Positions 52,813 to 62,870 of a stretch of DNA of 64,000 nt are shown here, piece by piece. The stretch spans positions 744,001 through 808,000 of the forward strand of contig NZ_JACJPL010000027.1 of the NCBI RefSeq assembly GCF_014696065.1, read 5' to 3'. The notes below the pieces were generated by a model. It was not told where the DNA came from. It saw only the letters and a program-made list of their open reading frames with translations, and made no database searches. Made by a program: the position numbers and the translations under genes. The DNA comes from Leptolyngbya sp. FACHB-261. GTDB lineage: Bacteria > Cyanobacteriota > Cyanobacteriia > FACHB-261. Position 1 is the first letter of the stretch. Every line of letters begins with the position of its first letter.

Positions 52813-53631
52813 ATGAATACACGTCCCGCCATTCAGCTCAGTGACGTTGATAAGGTCTATGCCAACGGTACTGTTGCGCTTCGGGGCGTGAACTTGACGA
52901 TTGGGCGCTCTCAATTTGTCAGCCTGGTTGGCCCTTCAGGTTGCGGCAAAAGCACGATCTTGCGTTTGATTGCCGGGCTGGGGCAGAAGAGCGCAGGCGA
53001 TATTCAGCGTTGGCAGCCAGAGGATGTAACAGAGCCGTCATTGCATGAATTGGCCTTCGTCTTTCAAGAAGCCGCCCTAATGCCCTGGGCATCAGTAGCC
53101 GATAATATCCGCTTGCCCCTAGAACTCGCCCGAGTGCCTCGTCGGGCTGCGAATACGGCTGTACGCGAAGCGATTGGGCTGGTTGGTTTAAGCGGCTTCG
53201 AGCGGGCCTATCCTCGGGAGTTATCGGGGGGAATGAAAATGCGCGTTTCGATTGCCCGTGCCCTAGTGACTCGGCCCACAACCCTGCTCATGGACGAGCC
53301 CTTCGGCGCCCTTGACGAGATGACCCGTAGCCGCCTCAATAGCGACTTACTAGAACTGTGGCAGCAGAAGCGCTGGACGATTGTGTTCGTCACCCACAAT
53401 GTCTACGAAGCTGTGTATTTGTCGAATCGAGTGGTGGTAATGGCGGCTCACCCCGGTCGGATCACAGCAGATATTCCGATTGAGGCGGCCTATCCGCGCA
53501 CCGAAGAGTTTCGAACTTCATTGCAGTTCAACCAATATTGCCGACAGGTTTCTGCCTCCTTAGCAGGGGTATGGGAAGATCCATTACCGAGTGGAACCAC
53601 TCGCCATTCACGAGATGTCGCCCAGTCCTGA
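52813..53631 (+). CDS. ABC transporter ATP-binding protein (NitT/TauT type)
   Basis: 272 residues. Walker A VGPSGCGKSTIL, Q-loop AFVFQEAALMPWASV, signature ELSGGMKMRVSIARAL, Walker B TLLMDEPFGALDEM and H-loop IVFVTHNVYEA are complete. The EAA-binding 'MPWASV' form and high similarity in arrangement to SsuB/TauB suggest it energises uptake with the NMT1-like binding protein upstream. A permease gene would be expected between or after; the next gene is instead an MFS transporter, about 100 bases downstream. Confidence 0.93.
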   Translation: MNTRPAIQLSDVDKVYANGTVALRGVNLTIGRSQFVSLVGPSGCGKSTILRLIAGLGQKSAGDIQRWQPEDVTEPSLHELAFVFQEAALMPWASVADNIRLPLELARVPRRAANTAVREAIGLVGLSGFERAYPRELSGGMKMRVSIARALVTRPTTLLMDEPFGALDEMTRSRLNSDLLELWQQKRWTIVFVTHNVYEAVYLSNRVVVMAAHPGRITADIPIEAAYPRTEEFRTSLQFNQYCRQVSASLAGVWEDPLPSGTTRHSRDVAQS

Positions 53632-53734
53632 ACCAGGCCCAAAGAACCAGCGCGGTAGACTCTAAAGGGCATTTTGGATTTTTGCCTGAATTGCCCAAGA
53701 GTGCCCAAGATTTCTCAAGTTGGTTAGCCGCAGC

Positions 53735-55012
53735 ATGCGCTTCTCCCGGTGGTTTCGCTGGCTACCCCAGCTCGATGTCCGTGTTTGGATTTTGTTTGTT
53801 GGGCGACTGGTATCGCAGACTGGCACTGGCTTTACCTTGTTTTATGCCGCGATATTCTTTGTCAATCAAGTTGGACTGACCCCCACCGAGGTTGGCGTTG
53901 GTTTAGCGGCAATGTCGGTGTCAGGGGTTGGCGGTCGCATCGTTGGTGGCTCAATGGCTGACTCCCCACGCTGGGGCAGACGGCCAACCTTGTTGTGGTC
54001 CACAGCGATCTCTGCTGCGGGAGCCTTGCTGTTTGCCTGCGCCAACGGCTTTGTCAGCTTTGTATTTGCCAATCTAATTGCAGGCATCGGGCAAGGACTA
54101 TTTTGGCCAGCAGGGGAAGCAGCCATTGCCGATATCACCACCCGTCAGCAGCGCAATGAAGCCTACGCCCTCACGCGTCTGGCGGACAACTTAGGCCTGG
54201 GAATTGGGGTGGCCCTTAGCGGCTTAGTGATGTCGTCAGCGGCCCATCGAGCAGGCGGCTCGCTCAATCAGGTTTACCGCACTCTATTTGTGGTCGATGC
54301 TGTTTCCTTTGTGGTGTTCTTCGCCGTGGTTTACTTTGCGATCACGGAGACCCGCAAGAAGTCTGAGTCCGCTCCAGGTCAACGAGGCTGGATTGTGGCC
54401 TTGCAGGATCGTAGTTTGCTAGTCTTTGCCGCGATCAATGTCCTATTCACTACCTACCTGGCCCAAATTAGCAGCAGCCTGCCGCTCTATTTCAATAACT
54501 TCATCGAGTTTCCGCCAGAGATTATCAGCTTGCTATTTACCGGGCACATCGCCCTAGCCGCTGTAGTTCAACTCCCCGTGGCTCGACGTCTCAATCGCCT
54601 GAGCCGTACCGATGCCCTGTCGTTATCTCTGCTGTTGTGGGCAGCTGGGTTCAGTCTAGTTTGGGTCAGTGCGCTCTTGCCCTCTGCCGAGCTGCTCCTG
54701 GCCGTTCTGGCACTGGTTCTCGCTTCGTTCGGCATGGTAACTTACAACCCCTCGGCATCAGCGCTGGTGGCCGATTTGGCCCCGGCTCAACTGCGTGGTG
54801 TGTACTTGTCGATCAATTCCCTGTGCTGGGCAGCAGGCTATGCCGTGGGGCCCTTTGTCGGCGGTGTTGTATTGGACCGGCCTCAGCCTTGGCCCAATCT
54901 GTTGTGGTTGGGACTGGCGCTGAGCGCGGTTGCGGGTTTACTTGGGTTGCAGGAATTACAGCGGATTCTGCCTGAAGCGATGAATCGGGGCTACTCTTCT
55001 ACACGTCCCTGA
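53735..55012 (+). CDS. MFS transporter
   Basis: 425 residues from ATG 53735; TTG 53720 gives five more. About 12 membrane helices. MFS features: GLAAMSVSGVGGRIVGGSMADSPRWGRRP (the loop 2-3 motif GGSMAD-x-x-x-x-RR), the FANLIAGIGQGLFWPAGEAAI helix, and SLNQVYRTLFVVDAVSFVVFF. It could be a drug or metabolite exporter; substrate unknown. It lies directly after the ABC ATPase gene on the same strand. Confidence 0.9.
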   Translation: MRFSRWFRWLPQLDVRVWILFVGRLVSQTGTGFTLFYAAIFFVNQVGLTPTEVGVGLAAMSVSGVGGRIVGGSMADSPRWGRRPTLLWSTAISAAGALLFACANGFVSFVFANLIAGIGQGLFWPAGEAAIADITTRQQRNEAYALTRLADNLGLGIGVALSGLVMSSAAHRAGGSLNQVYRTLFVVDAVSFVVFFAVVYFAITETRKKSESAPGQRGWIVALQDRSLLVFAAINVLFTTYLAQISSSLPLYFNNFIEFPPEIISLLFTGHIALAAVVQLPVARRLNRLSRTDALSLSLLLWAAGFSLVWVSALLPSAELLLAVLALVLASFGMVTYNPSASALVADLAPAQLRGVYLSINSLCWAAGYAVGPFVGGVVLDRPQPWPNLLWLGLALSAVAGLLGLQELQRILPEAMNRGYSSTRP

Positions 55013-55080
55013 TGCCGGTTCTGCTGAGATAGGCTGGAGGTCTCGCTGAAGCGAGTCGTTCTTTCCAGCCTCTTGTTGCG

Positions 55081-57084
55081 ATGACTGCCACGCCCCCCCC
55101 GCGCCCGAAGACCCCCAAAAAGCGCCCACCCATGATCTCCTGGCTGCTGTTTGGCGTGGCAACTGCCCTATTTGTGAACAGCTTGAGTGACTTCCAACGC
55201 ACTCAAGTCAAATCAATTCCCTACAGCCAGTTCATTGAGGCTGTCAAGGACAACAAGGTTCGAGAAACTGAGATCACCGACGGCTTGATCCGAGGCTATT
55301 TCAGAGACTCGGCTTCGCCTACCACGTCAGCCAATGATCAGGCGACAGCTCCCTCTGGGACGTCAGGCCCAGGGCCAGCACCATCCGCAGAGCCTAGCCC
55401 AGAGCCAAGCTCAGCATTAACCCCAGTCCCGACCCCAACAGCCGCTCCAAACCCACTGCGGGCTGAGCGTCGCCAACCGCCAGATTTCGTTACGGTGCCC
55501 CTTGAGGACCCGCGTTTGCCCGCCCTGCTAGATCAGCACAACGTGGAATATCGGGTGTTGCCGCCAGAAGTTAACTGGTTTGGGGTTCTGCTCAACTGGC
55601 TGGTGCCACCCTTGCTATTGATCGGCGGCTTCTGGCTACTGACCAATGCTCAGGGACGGGGCACAGGGGTGATGAGCATTGGCAAGAGCAAAGCCCGCCT
55701 CTATGCAGCAGACGATGCCCAGCGCACTCGCTTTTCTGACGTGGCCGGGGTAGATGAGGCCAAGGCCGAACTTCAGGAAGTCGTTGATTTTCTCAAGTTT
55801 CCTGAGCGATACAGCCAGCTCGGCGGCAAAGTGCCCAAGGGTGTGTTGTTGATTGGCCCCCCTGGTACCGGCAAAACGCTACTGGCCAAAGCGGTGGCCG
55901 GTGAGGCGGGAGTGCCCTTCTTTGCGCTGTCTGGCTCCGACTTTGTCGAGATGTTTGTCGGCGTAGGCTCAGCGCGGGTCCGCGACCTATTTGCTCAGGC
56001 GCAAAAACAAGCACCCTGCATTGTTTTTATTGATGAACTGGATGCTCTGGGTCGCTCCCGGGGTGGCAATCCTCTGGGCAGCAATGAAGAGCGCGAGCAA
56101 ACCCTGAACCAACTCTTGGTGCAGATGGATGGCTTCGCCAGCAATAGCGGCATTATTTTGCTGGCAGCTACCAACCGCCCTGAGAGCCTGGATCCGGCTC
56201 TGCGGCGCGCTGGTCGCTTCGACCGACAGGTCTTGGTTGACCGCCCAGATGTCTCGGGGCGGGAGGCGATTCTCAAGGTCCATGTGCGCGAGGTCAAGTT
56301 AGCAGAGGGCGTGGATCTAGCCAAGATTGCGGCTCGCACCCCCGGTTTTGCTGGTGCAGATCTAGCCAACCTGGTGAACGAAGCCACTTTGCTGGCCGGG
56401 CGCAACCAACGCTCAGGCGTGATGATGACTGACTTTGAAGAAGCGATTGAGCGGGTAATCGCAGGCTTAGAGCGTAAGAGCCGGGTACTGAACTCTAACG
56501 AGAAGGTAGTGGTGGCTTACCACGAAGTCGGCCATGCCATTGTTGGCGCCCTGATGCCAGGAGCGGATCCTGTCACCAAGATTTCGATCATCCCACGAGG
56601 TGCATCCGCCTTGGGCTACACCCTACAGTTACCCACCGAAGATCGCTTCCTGATGGAACGGGAAGAACTGCTGGGGCGCATCACTACTCTGCTGGGCGGC
56701 CGCGCTGCCGAGGAAGTCACCTTTGGGCGCATCACCTCTGGGGCCAGCAATGATATTGAGCGGGCAACTCAGACTGCCATCTTGATGGTCACCCAATTTG
56801 GCATGAGCAAGCTGGGGCCGGTGAACTACGAGCAGGACCAAGGGGGCTTTCTCGAAGCCTCGCAAAAGCGCCGCATGGTCAGTGAGAAAACTGCTCAGGC
56901 CATTGACCAGGAAGTCAGCCAGATCATCGACGCCTGCCACCAGCGAGCAGTGGCAACCCTGCGTGAAAACCAAGCCCTGCTAGTCGAGATGGCGGAACAC
57001 CTGTTGGAGCGGGAAATCCTGGATGGGCCCGATCTGCTGGGCTATCTCAAGCGTTCCGTGCCCCTACCCGCTGCCAACAGCTGA
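55081..57084 (+). CDS. ftsH: ATP-dependent zinc metalloprotease FtsH
   Basis: 667 residues. N-terminal membrane helix (about 19-37), an extracytoplasmic region and a second helix (about 160-182). AAA+ core: [19 protein letters not shown] (Walker A), [18 protein letters not shown]-type Walker [22 protein letters not shown] (SRH). The zinc site is [15 protein letters not shown] with E at the second metal ligand region downstream. The Pro/Ser/Ala-rich insertion at about residues 78-130 lies in the region outside the membrane. FtsH degrades damaged membrane proteins, including D1 in cyanobacterial photosystem II. Precedes sasA by 108 bases. Confidence 0.96.
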   Translation: MTATPPPRPKTPKKRPPMISWLLFGVATALFVNSLSDFQRTQVKSIPYSQFIEAVKDNKVRETEITDGLIRGYFRDSASPTTSANDQATAPSGTSGPGPAPSAEPSPEPSSALTPVPTPTAAPNPLRAERRQPPDFVTVPLEDPRLPALLDQHNVEYRVLPPEVNWFGVLLNWLVPPLLLIGGFWLLTNAQGRGTGVMSIGKSKARLYAADDAQRTRFSDVAGVDEAKAELQEVVDFLKFPERYSQLGGKVPKGVLLIGPPGTGKTLLAKAVAGEAGVPFFALSGSDFVEMFVGVGSARVRDLFAQAQKQAPCIVFIDELDALGRSRGGNPLGSNEEREQTLNQLLVQMDGFASNSGIILLAATNRPESLDPALRRAGRFDRQVLVDRPDVSGREAILKVHVREVKLAEGVDLAKIAARTPGFAGADLANLVNEATLLAGRNQRSGVMMTDFEEAIERVIAGLERKSRVLNSNEKVVVAYHEVGHAIVGALMPGADPVTKISIIPRGASALGYTLQLPTEDRFLMEREELLGRITTLLGGRAAEEVTFGRITSGASNDIERATQTAILMVTQFGMSKLGPVNYEQDQGGFLEASQKRRMVSEKTAQAIDQEVSQIIDACHQRAVATLRENQALLVEMAEHLLEREILDGPDLLGYLKRSVPLPAANS

Positions 57085-57191
57085 AGGACTGTAAGAAAAG
57101 CTTCAGACTTCCTTAACAACTGACTGGATGACAAGCTACTCTAGGAGTATTTCTACCCTTTCTGTCGACATCCCGTCCTCCCAGGCAGACC

Positions 57192-58376
57192 TTGACGCAA
57201 CCGCCCTTCCCCTTGCCTCCAGGCGTGCAAGAGCTATCCGCAGTGGGACAGCAGCCCGACTCTGTCTTGAAGTTGCTGCTGTTTGTTGATCGGCGCCCAG
57301 GTGCACAAGAACTGATCCGGCAAGCCCGCTCACTGTTGGAGCGTTTGGGCTCTGGCTTGCAAATGGAATTGGAAGTTGTCGACATTTGTGAGCAGCCCTA
57401 CCTAGTCGAACACTTCAAGCTAGTTGCAACCCCTGCCCTGGTCAAAATCAATCCGTCACCCCGCCAGACCCTAGCTGGCAATAATCTGGTTTACCAGATT
57501 GAGCACTGGTGGCCTCGTTGGCAACAAGAGCTGGTTGAAGCCAGCTCCGATGGCGCGAGCCTCGACCAAGGCAAACGCGAGGCTGATTCGCTGGCGGCTT
57601 CGGCTCAGGTTCTGCGTCTATCCGATGAGTTGTTTCGGCTGCAGCAGGAGAAAGAAGAGTTGCAGCAGCAGTTGGCTTTTAAGGATCGCATCCTGGCGAT
57701 GCTGGCCCATGACCTGCGCAATCCTCTGACCGCCGCTTCGATTGCCCTAGAAACCATTGAACTGAGCGGTGATCGCCTCACCCCTCAATTGATGGCCCAG
57801 ATGGTGCGCCACGCTCGCACCCAAACCAAGGCCATGAACCGCATGATCACCGATATTTTGCAGGCGGCGCGTGGCACCAGTGCAGAGTTTACGATCGCGG
57901 CCTGCCAATTTGACATTACACACTTATGCAAAGAAGTTTTATTGCACCTGCGCAACCGCTTCGATAGTAAGCAGCAAACCATCGAAGAGGATCTACCCAC
58001 CGATCTGCCCCTGGTTTACGCCGACACGGAGCGTATTCGGCAAGTTCTGATCAATCTGCTCGACAACGCCAGCAAGTACACCCCAGCCGGTGGCACTATT
58101 CAGATGCGAGCCATGCATCGAACCACTCAGAAAGTGCAAATCAGTGTGGGAGACAACGGTCCTGGCATTCCAGAGGAAAACCGAGAGCGAATTTTTGAAG
58201 ACCAATTCCGCCTCAAACGCGATGAGGCCCAGGATGGGTACGGCATTGGCTTGTCGCTGTGCCGCCGCATTATCCGCGCGCACTATGGCCAGATTTGGGT
58301 TGACTCGGTGCCAGGCTGCGGGAGCTCCTTCCACTTCACTCTGCCTGTCTTTGATCAGAAACGCTCTACCCAGTAG
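57192..58376 (+). CDS. sasA: Circadian clock output histidine kinase SasA
   Basis: 394 residues, TTG start (AGG 8 bases before it; no better ATG). KaiB-like N-terminal domain at about 25-110 (VLKLLLFVDRRPGAQE, LEVVDICEQPYLVEHF, LVATPALVKINPSPRQTLAG), a coiled-coil (EELQQQLAFKDRILAM), HisKA with His173 (LAHDLRNPLTAASIAL) and an ATPase domain (LLDNASKYTPAGG, VGDNGPGIPEENRERIF, GYGIGLSLCRRII). SasA binds KaiC through the KaiB-like domain and phosphorylates RpaA to drive daily gene expression. The kai genes and rpaA are not in the window. Confidence 0.95.
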   Translation: MTQPPFPLPPGVQELSAVGQQPDSVLKLLLFVDRRPGAQELIRQARSLLERLGSGLQMELEVVDICEQPYLVEHFKLVATPALVKINPSPRQTLAGNNLVYQIEHWWPRWQQELVEASSDGASLDQGKREADSLAASAQVLRLSDELFRLQQEKEELQQQLAFKDRILAMLAHDLRNPLTAASIALETIELSGDRLTPQLMAQMVRHARTQTKAMNRMITDILQAARGTSAEFTIAACQFDITHLCKEVLLHLRNRFDSKQQTIEEDLPTDLPLVYADTERIRQVLINLLDNASKYTPAGGTIQMRAMHRTTQKVQISVGDNGPGIPEENRERIFEDQFRLKRDEAQDGYGIGLSLCRRIIRAHYGQIWVDSVPGCGSSFHFTLPVFDQKRSTQ

Positions 58377-58397
58377 GTTGCCCCAACCCTGGCTATC

Positions 58398-58435
58398 GCG
58401 TTAATGGCCAGGCAAATGCGTTAATAGCTAGGCAA
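58398..58435. repeat. Two near-identical 18-base direct repeats
   Basis: GCGTTAATGGCCAGGCAA and GCGTTAATAGCTAGGCAA at 58398-58415 and 58418-58435, two differences, just after sasA. Confidence 0.8.
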
Positions 58436-58605
58436 CTACGTACACCATATACATAGGCAAACCTGCTTCGGGATCTGTTTCCAGATCAATTCAAGACTTC
58501 TCAAGTCTGCATAATTTCCCTTTCTACGTGGATATACCATGTCACTGAGGCAGAAATTTCTGTGCTCTGGTGAATGTTCGGATCCATTTGGAGAGGCAGC
58601 GAGTT

Positions 58606-59817
58606 ATGACGTCTCGAGCCCAATTCTCTGCCTCGCGGCATCTGGCTGGCTTGGCAATGATCTCGCTGGCTTCTGCCGCTGCGTTGATCAATGTCTGTAA
58701 GTATCCGCTCCTGACTTCTCTAGGCTTAGCTCCCTCTGTACCAGTGCTCTACGACTGGGGAGGTTTAGCAGCAGTTGAAAGCTATCTAGAACAGGTGAAT
58801 GTCAAAGCCCGGGACGACGAGGGGAATACACCGTTGCATTGGGCCGTTCTCTTCAACATTGATCAACGAGTTGCTCCCTTAGTAGCCCGCGGTGCGGAGG
58901 TCAACGCTCGCGATGCGGAAGGCGATATGCCCCTGCATCTGGCAACTACCCAAGGCGCGCGGCTATTGGTCGCTCAACTGATTGCTGAGGGAGCCCAGGT
59001 CAACGCCAGAGATCATCAGGGCAATACGCCCCTGCATCTGGCAATCCGCCATCGACAAACAGGGGTTGCAGCGTTTTTGCTTAATCACGGTGCTCAGGTT
59101 GAGGCTACAGATCGCCAGGGCCTCACACCCTTGCACCTCGCTGCTGAGCAGGGCAATGCAGACTTCGTCGCTCTGCTGCTCCAGCGAGGAGCTCAAGTTA
59201 ATACCACTGACCGCAAAGGGAATACCCCGCTCAACATCGCAGCCCGCTTTGACCAGGAAGCCGTTGCTGCCTTGCTGCTGCAACGAGGGGCGCAGGTCAA
59301 TAGTCATAATGGGCAGGCGATCACACCTCTGCATACCGCTGCCGAGAGCAGCAGTCTGGCAGTAGCCACTCTGCTCCTGAAGCAAGGGGCTGACGTCAAC
59401 GCTCAAGACAAGCGGGGTCTAACCCCTTTACACTTGGCAGCGGCAACTGGCTGGAGCGGTCAGAAGCAGCTAGCCGCCTTACTGATTGACCACGGCGCTC
59501 AGCTTGAGGCCAAAGACCCTCAAGGGCTGACGCCTTTACATCAGGCAGCCCGTTATGGACAACGTAACGTCGCTGCGTTGCTGATTGCTCAAGGTGCCTC
59601 AATTAACGCCAGAGATAACCACGGCTTAACGCCTCTGCATGTTGCTGTTCGCTCGCGGGCGGAGTATGGCCAGAAGGGAGTTCCAGAGCTGCTGCTGGCT
59701 CGCGGTGCGGCGGTCAATGCACGGGACCAGCAGGGTGTGACGCCTCTCGGTTACGCCATCCACTCCAACCGTTATCGCCTCATCCGTCTGCTGAAGCAAA
59801 AGGGGGCAGTTCAGTAA
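58606..59817 (+). CDS. Ankyrin repeat protein with N-terminal export or anchor signal
   Basis: 403 residues from ATG 58606, with GGAGAGG ten bases upstream; GTG 58570 is an upstream alternative. The N-terminus (RHLAGLAMISLASAAALINVC) is a signal peptide or anchor. About ten ankyrin repeats follow from residue 60, each with the 'GNTPLH.A..' and 'GA.VNA.D..G' patterns, nearly without gaps to the last ones (TPLGYAIHSNRYRLIRLL). Cyanobacterial ankyrin proteins are protein-binding scaffolds; partner unknown. Extracytoplasmic location is suggested by the signal. Confidence 0.9.
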   Translation: MTSRAQFSASRHLAGLAMISLASAAALINVCKYPLLTSLGLAPSVPVLYDWGGLAAVESYLEQVNVKARDDEGNTPLHWAVLFNIDQRVAPLVARGAEVNARDAEGDMPLHLATTQGARLLVAQLIAEGAQVNARDHQGNTPLHLAIRHRQTGVAAFLLNHGAQVEATDRQGLTPLHLAAEQGNADFVALLLQRGAQVNTTDRKGNTPLNIAARFDQEAVAALLLQRGAQVNSHNGQAITPLHTAAESSSLAVATLLLKQGADVNAQDKRGLTPLHLAAATGWSGQKQLAALLIDHGAQLEAKDPQGLTPLHQAARYGQRNVAALLIAQGASINARDNHGLTPLHVAVRSRAEYGQKGVPELLLARGAAVNARDQQGVTPLGYAIHSNRYRLIRLLKQKGAVQ

Positions 59818-59960
59818 GCCCTCTCAGCTGACACTATTCAATAGATGGTCAGTAGATGGCTTAGAAGATAACTCAGACAGCAATGGACAGTTTGGAGAAG
59901 CTCTAGAGATTCAGGCCAGGGTGACCTGGTTAGACTTGAGGCAACCAGTCACCCCATTCG

Positions 59961-60167
59961 ATGTCACCTGCCTCTGATCATTCTGGATCAAACCAGGCAC
60001 ACCAGACCCCAGGCCAACCTTTACTGACGGCCATGGCAGCGCTGGTTTGGAGCGTCGTTTTTGTGGGCAACTGGTTAGTGCTTGGGTTGCTCGGGTATGT
60101 TGGCTGGCGACTGTTGCAGCCCTCATCCCAGTCGCCTCAGCCAAGCCAAACACAGATGCGGCGGTAA
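59961..60167 (+). CDS. Small single-helix membrane protein
   Basis: 68 residues, ATG 59961. Polar Gly/Ser/Pro-rich N-terminus, one membrane segment (about 25-50, MAALVWSVVFVGNWLVLGLLGYVGW), and a Ser/Pro/Gln-rich tail. It ends nine bases before the GTPase gene and probably is its cotranscribed partner. No family recognised. Confidence 0.65.
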   Translation: MSPASDHSGSNQAHQTPGQPLLTAMAALVWSVVFVGNWLVLGLLGYVGWRLLQPSSQSPQPSQTQMRR

Positions 60168-60176
60168 TGCGGACTT

Positions 60177-62096
60177 ATGGTACGTCTCAAGCTCTGGCAA
60201 TGGATCGTGTTGGCACTGCCCCTAGCTTCGGTAGCGGCTTTCTTGCTGGTAGCTGCTGGCGTTCAGATTCAGCACTGGGGAGTGAGCTGGATTTGGGCTG
60301 TGGTAGTGCTGGTGCTGGCAGGCTGGCGCTGGCTGTTGGTGTACTGGCTGCGCTCACCCGTGGTTGTGGAGTTAGAGCAGGCTCTAGAAGCCGCAGAATC
60401 ATCAGAACCTCTAACGGCCCTTGATCCAAGCGCTGCAAATACGAACGACCCAGCTGTGAAGGCTCAGCAGGTTATTCAAGCCACGCTTGAGCAAGCCCGC
60501 ACTGACCCAGCGCCTTGGGAAGACTGGAGCATATTTTTTCAGCGTAGCCGCGAGTTGGTCGAGGGCATCGCCCGCATCTACTATCCCAATACAAAGCATC
60601 CGCTGCTGAATATCTACGTGCCTCAGGCTTATGCTCTGATGCAGGGCACCACCAATGATGTGGAGCGGTGGATGCAGCAGTTGGCGCCGGTGCTGAACCA
60701 AGTTACCGTCGGGCAAGCCTACCAGGCCTACCGCACTTACCAGCGCTTTGAACCCGCAGCCCGAACTGCTCTTCAAGTTTGGGATTGGGCGCAGTGGGTG
60801 TTGAATCCAGCCGCTGCTCTGGCTCGAACCGCCACCCGGGGTCAAACGGACCAAGCCCATCGCCAACTGTTGATCCACTTTGCCGACATTCTGCGAGCCG
60901 AAGTGTTCAAGAACCTGGGCACCCGTGCGATTGAACTCTACGGGGGCAAAGCTGCCAGTCCGATTACGATCAGTGCGCCGACTGCTCAAACTCAGACCCT
61001 GCGCGAGATTTTAGCCCAAGCTGATCCTGAGCGTGAAACCCGTCCAGTTCAGGTGATGTTGGTCGGGCGCACTGGGGCTGGTAAGAGCAGTCTGATCAAT
61101 ACGCTCTTTGATTGCGAACGTGCCCAGGTCGATGTCTTGCCCAGCACCGACCGCCTACAGGATTACCACTTTCAGGTCGAAGCTGAGGAATCGCTGATTC
61201 TATGGGATACACCGGGCTACGAGCAGGTGAATGGGGCTGAACTGACCGAGCAAGTCCTGGACCAGGCCAGCGCCATCGATTTGCTGCTCTTAGTCACACC
61301 AGCCCTGGATCCAGCTCTACAGATGGACCTCGACTTTCTGAAGCAGGTCCACAGCACAACCGGGGCAGAGCTACCTGTGATTGCTGTTGTTACCCAAGTT
61401 GACCGTTTGCGCCCGCTACGTGAATGGCAGCCACCCTATGACTGGCAGCACGGGGATCGCCCTAAGGAGCACTCGATTCGGGAAGCAGTCGAGTACCGGG
61501 CAGAATTGCTAGGGGAAGAGTGCCGCTCGATTTTGCCCTTGGTTACTCAAGATGCTACTAAGCAACGGTTAGCTTGGGGCACGGAAGCCCTTTCCTTGGG
61601 GCTGATGTTAGCGATAGATCCAGCCCGGCAGTATCGTCTAGGACGCTTTCTACGTGATTTAAATGCTCGCTCCCGCTCGGCAGGACAGATTATTGACCGC
61701 TACGTGTTTCAAATGCGCACGGCTCAGGGAATCACTTCTTTAGTCAAAAGCCCAGTGCTACATTTTGTCTCGCGTCTCACTACAGGCTCTAGCTTATTGG
61801 CAGAATTGCTGACTACTAAAATTCCGGTCGAACAATCGCCTGCCGTTGTCAGCAAACTGCAAATGGCCTACGAACTTTGGGCGCTGCTAGCTCCAGCCAC
61901 TGCCGCCAATTTTGATCTCCTAGCTATTTGGCCCCTACTCCTGAATAATCCAGAACCCGCTGAAGTTAATGCCCGAGCCTTTGGTCAAACTTTAGTGGAA
62001 CATTGGACCCAGTCCTACAGCGTGGATAAACTGCCGGAGCGTTTTCAATACTATCTGTCGCAGCAACTACCAGTTCAGCAAGCTCAAACCCGCTAG
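60177..62096 (+). CDS. Membrane-anchored GTPase
   Basis: 639 residues. Two N-terminal membrane helices (about 8-28 and 36-58), a helical region, then a GTPase domain at about 280-430: G1 MLVGRTGAGKSSLIN, G3 LWDTPGYEQV, G4 VVTQVDRLRP. The long N-terminal helical region and C-terminal hydrophobic segments (ALLAPATAANFDLLAIWPLLL) resemble the bacterial YcjX/DUF697-like GTPases and dynamin-like families. Function in envelope maintenance is plausible, not proven. The small membrane protein upstream overlaps its operon. Confidence 0.85.
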   Translation: MVRLKLWQWIVLALPLASVAAFLLVAAGVQIQHWGVSWIWAVVVLVLAGWRWLLVYWLRSPVVVELEQALEAAESSEPLTALDPSAANTNDPAVKAQQVIQATLEQARTDPAPWEDWSIFFQRSRELVEGIARIYYPNTKHPLLNIYVPQAYALMQGTTNDVERWMQQLAPVLNQVTVGQAYQAYRTYQRFEPAARTALQVWDWAQWVLNPAAALARTATRGQTDQAHRQLLIHFADILRAEVFKNLGTRAIELYGGKAASPITISAPTAQTQTLREILAQADPERETRPVQVMLVGRTGAGKSSLINTLFDCERAQVDVLPSTDRLQDYHFQVEAEESLILWDTPGYEQVNGAELTEQVLDQASAIDLLLLVTPALDPALQMDLDFLKQVHSTTGAELPVIAVVTQVDRLRPLREWQPPYDWQHGDRPKEHSIREAVEYRAELLGEECRSILPLVTQDATKQRLAWGTEALSLGLMLAIDPARQYRLGRFLRDLNARSRSAGQIIDRYVFQMRTAQGITSLVKSPVLHFVSRLTTGSSLLAELLTTKIPVEQSPAVVSKLQMAYELWALLAPATAANFDLLAIWPLLLNNPEPAEVNARAFGQTLVEHWTQSYSVDKLPERFQYYLSQQLPVQQAQTR

Positions 62097-62225
62097 AGAT
62101 TGGAAAAATTGATTAGGAGAACCTGAGAGACTCAACAATGCATAAACTGAACTTAAACGCAAAGGTTCAGAATAGGGTTCGCGAGTCGCTTGTTCGCCAC
62201 TAACTTGAAGCTAGAAAAGACAAGC

Positions 62226-62256
62226 AAGAGCCCCTGACTTCCGTCAGAGGCTCTTC
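62226..62256. terminator. Bidirectional hairpin between the GTPase gene and the WGxxGxxG gene
   Basis: Arms GAGCCCCTGAC and GTCAGAGGCTC (one mismatch), loop TTCC, at 62228-62253. It lies between the convergent GTPase and WGxxGxxG genes. Confidence 0.6.
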
Positions 62257-62293
62257 CAGTTATCTAAAAAGCTCAACAACTAAGCGCAAGGGC

Positions 62294-62599
62294 CTAGCGG
62301 ATATTGCCAGAAGAACGGCCTACAACATCAGGCTCACGGTAGCGCACTGGCTCTTCCTTCTTACGAGCTAGACCAGCCAAGCCGGCCAAACCGAGCAGGC
62401 CAAGCCAGCCCCAGTCAAAGTCGCGATCGCCTTCAACGGGATCAGTTTCTTGCAGAGGAGTGGAATCCAGGGTGGGACTGTTGGGGTCAGTCGTGGTGTT
62501 GTTGGTTTGAGCAGAAACAGGCAGGGTTGAAGGCAGAACCGACAAGCTTAAGCTAAGAGCGCCAACGCCGACCAGCTTAGAGACATCAGAAAGTTTCAT
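62294..62599 (-). CDS. WGxxGxxG-type small exported protein
   Basis: 101 residues from ATG 62599 (AGAGGA in front). A signal peptide (KLVGVGALSLSLSVLPSTLPVSAQ) is followed by an acidic, Asn/Thr-rich region and a C-terminal hydrophobic stretch WGWLGLLGLAGLAGLARKKEE, which matches the WGxxGxxG tail of cyanobacterial sorted proteins, then a basic end. It is expected at the cell envelope. Role unknown. Confidence 0.85.
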   Translation of the reverse strand: MKLSDVSKLVGVGALSLSLSVLPSTLPVSAQTNNTTTDPNSPTLDSTPLQETDPVEGDRDFDWGWLGLLGLAGLAGLARKKEEPVRYREPDVVGRSSGNIR

Positions 62600-62870
62600 G
62601 ACAAATTTTCCTCTTTTTTCCTTATTTGGCAACTCAGAAAACACTCAGGTTAGGCTACCTGAAAGCGCTATCAATTCAGCCAGTTAAATCAACGAACACT
62701 GCCTAGCTTATCGGTTGCTCTTGCCCTAGGTATCCATCCTCAGCCAGAAACCTAGTCTCCTCAAGGCTCTTACTCTGGAGATAGACAAAAACCCAGGTCA
62801 AAGCTGTAAAAACAGTTAGAAACAACCTGTTTTTTTGTTAGGCTCTTTGGGGTAAAACACTGCTTCTAAT

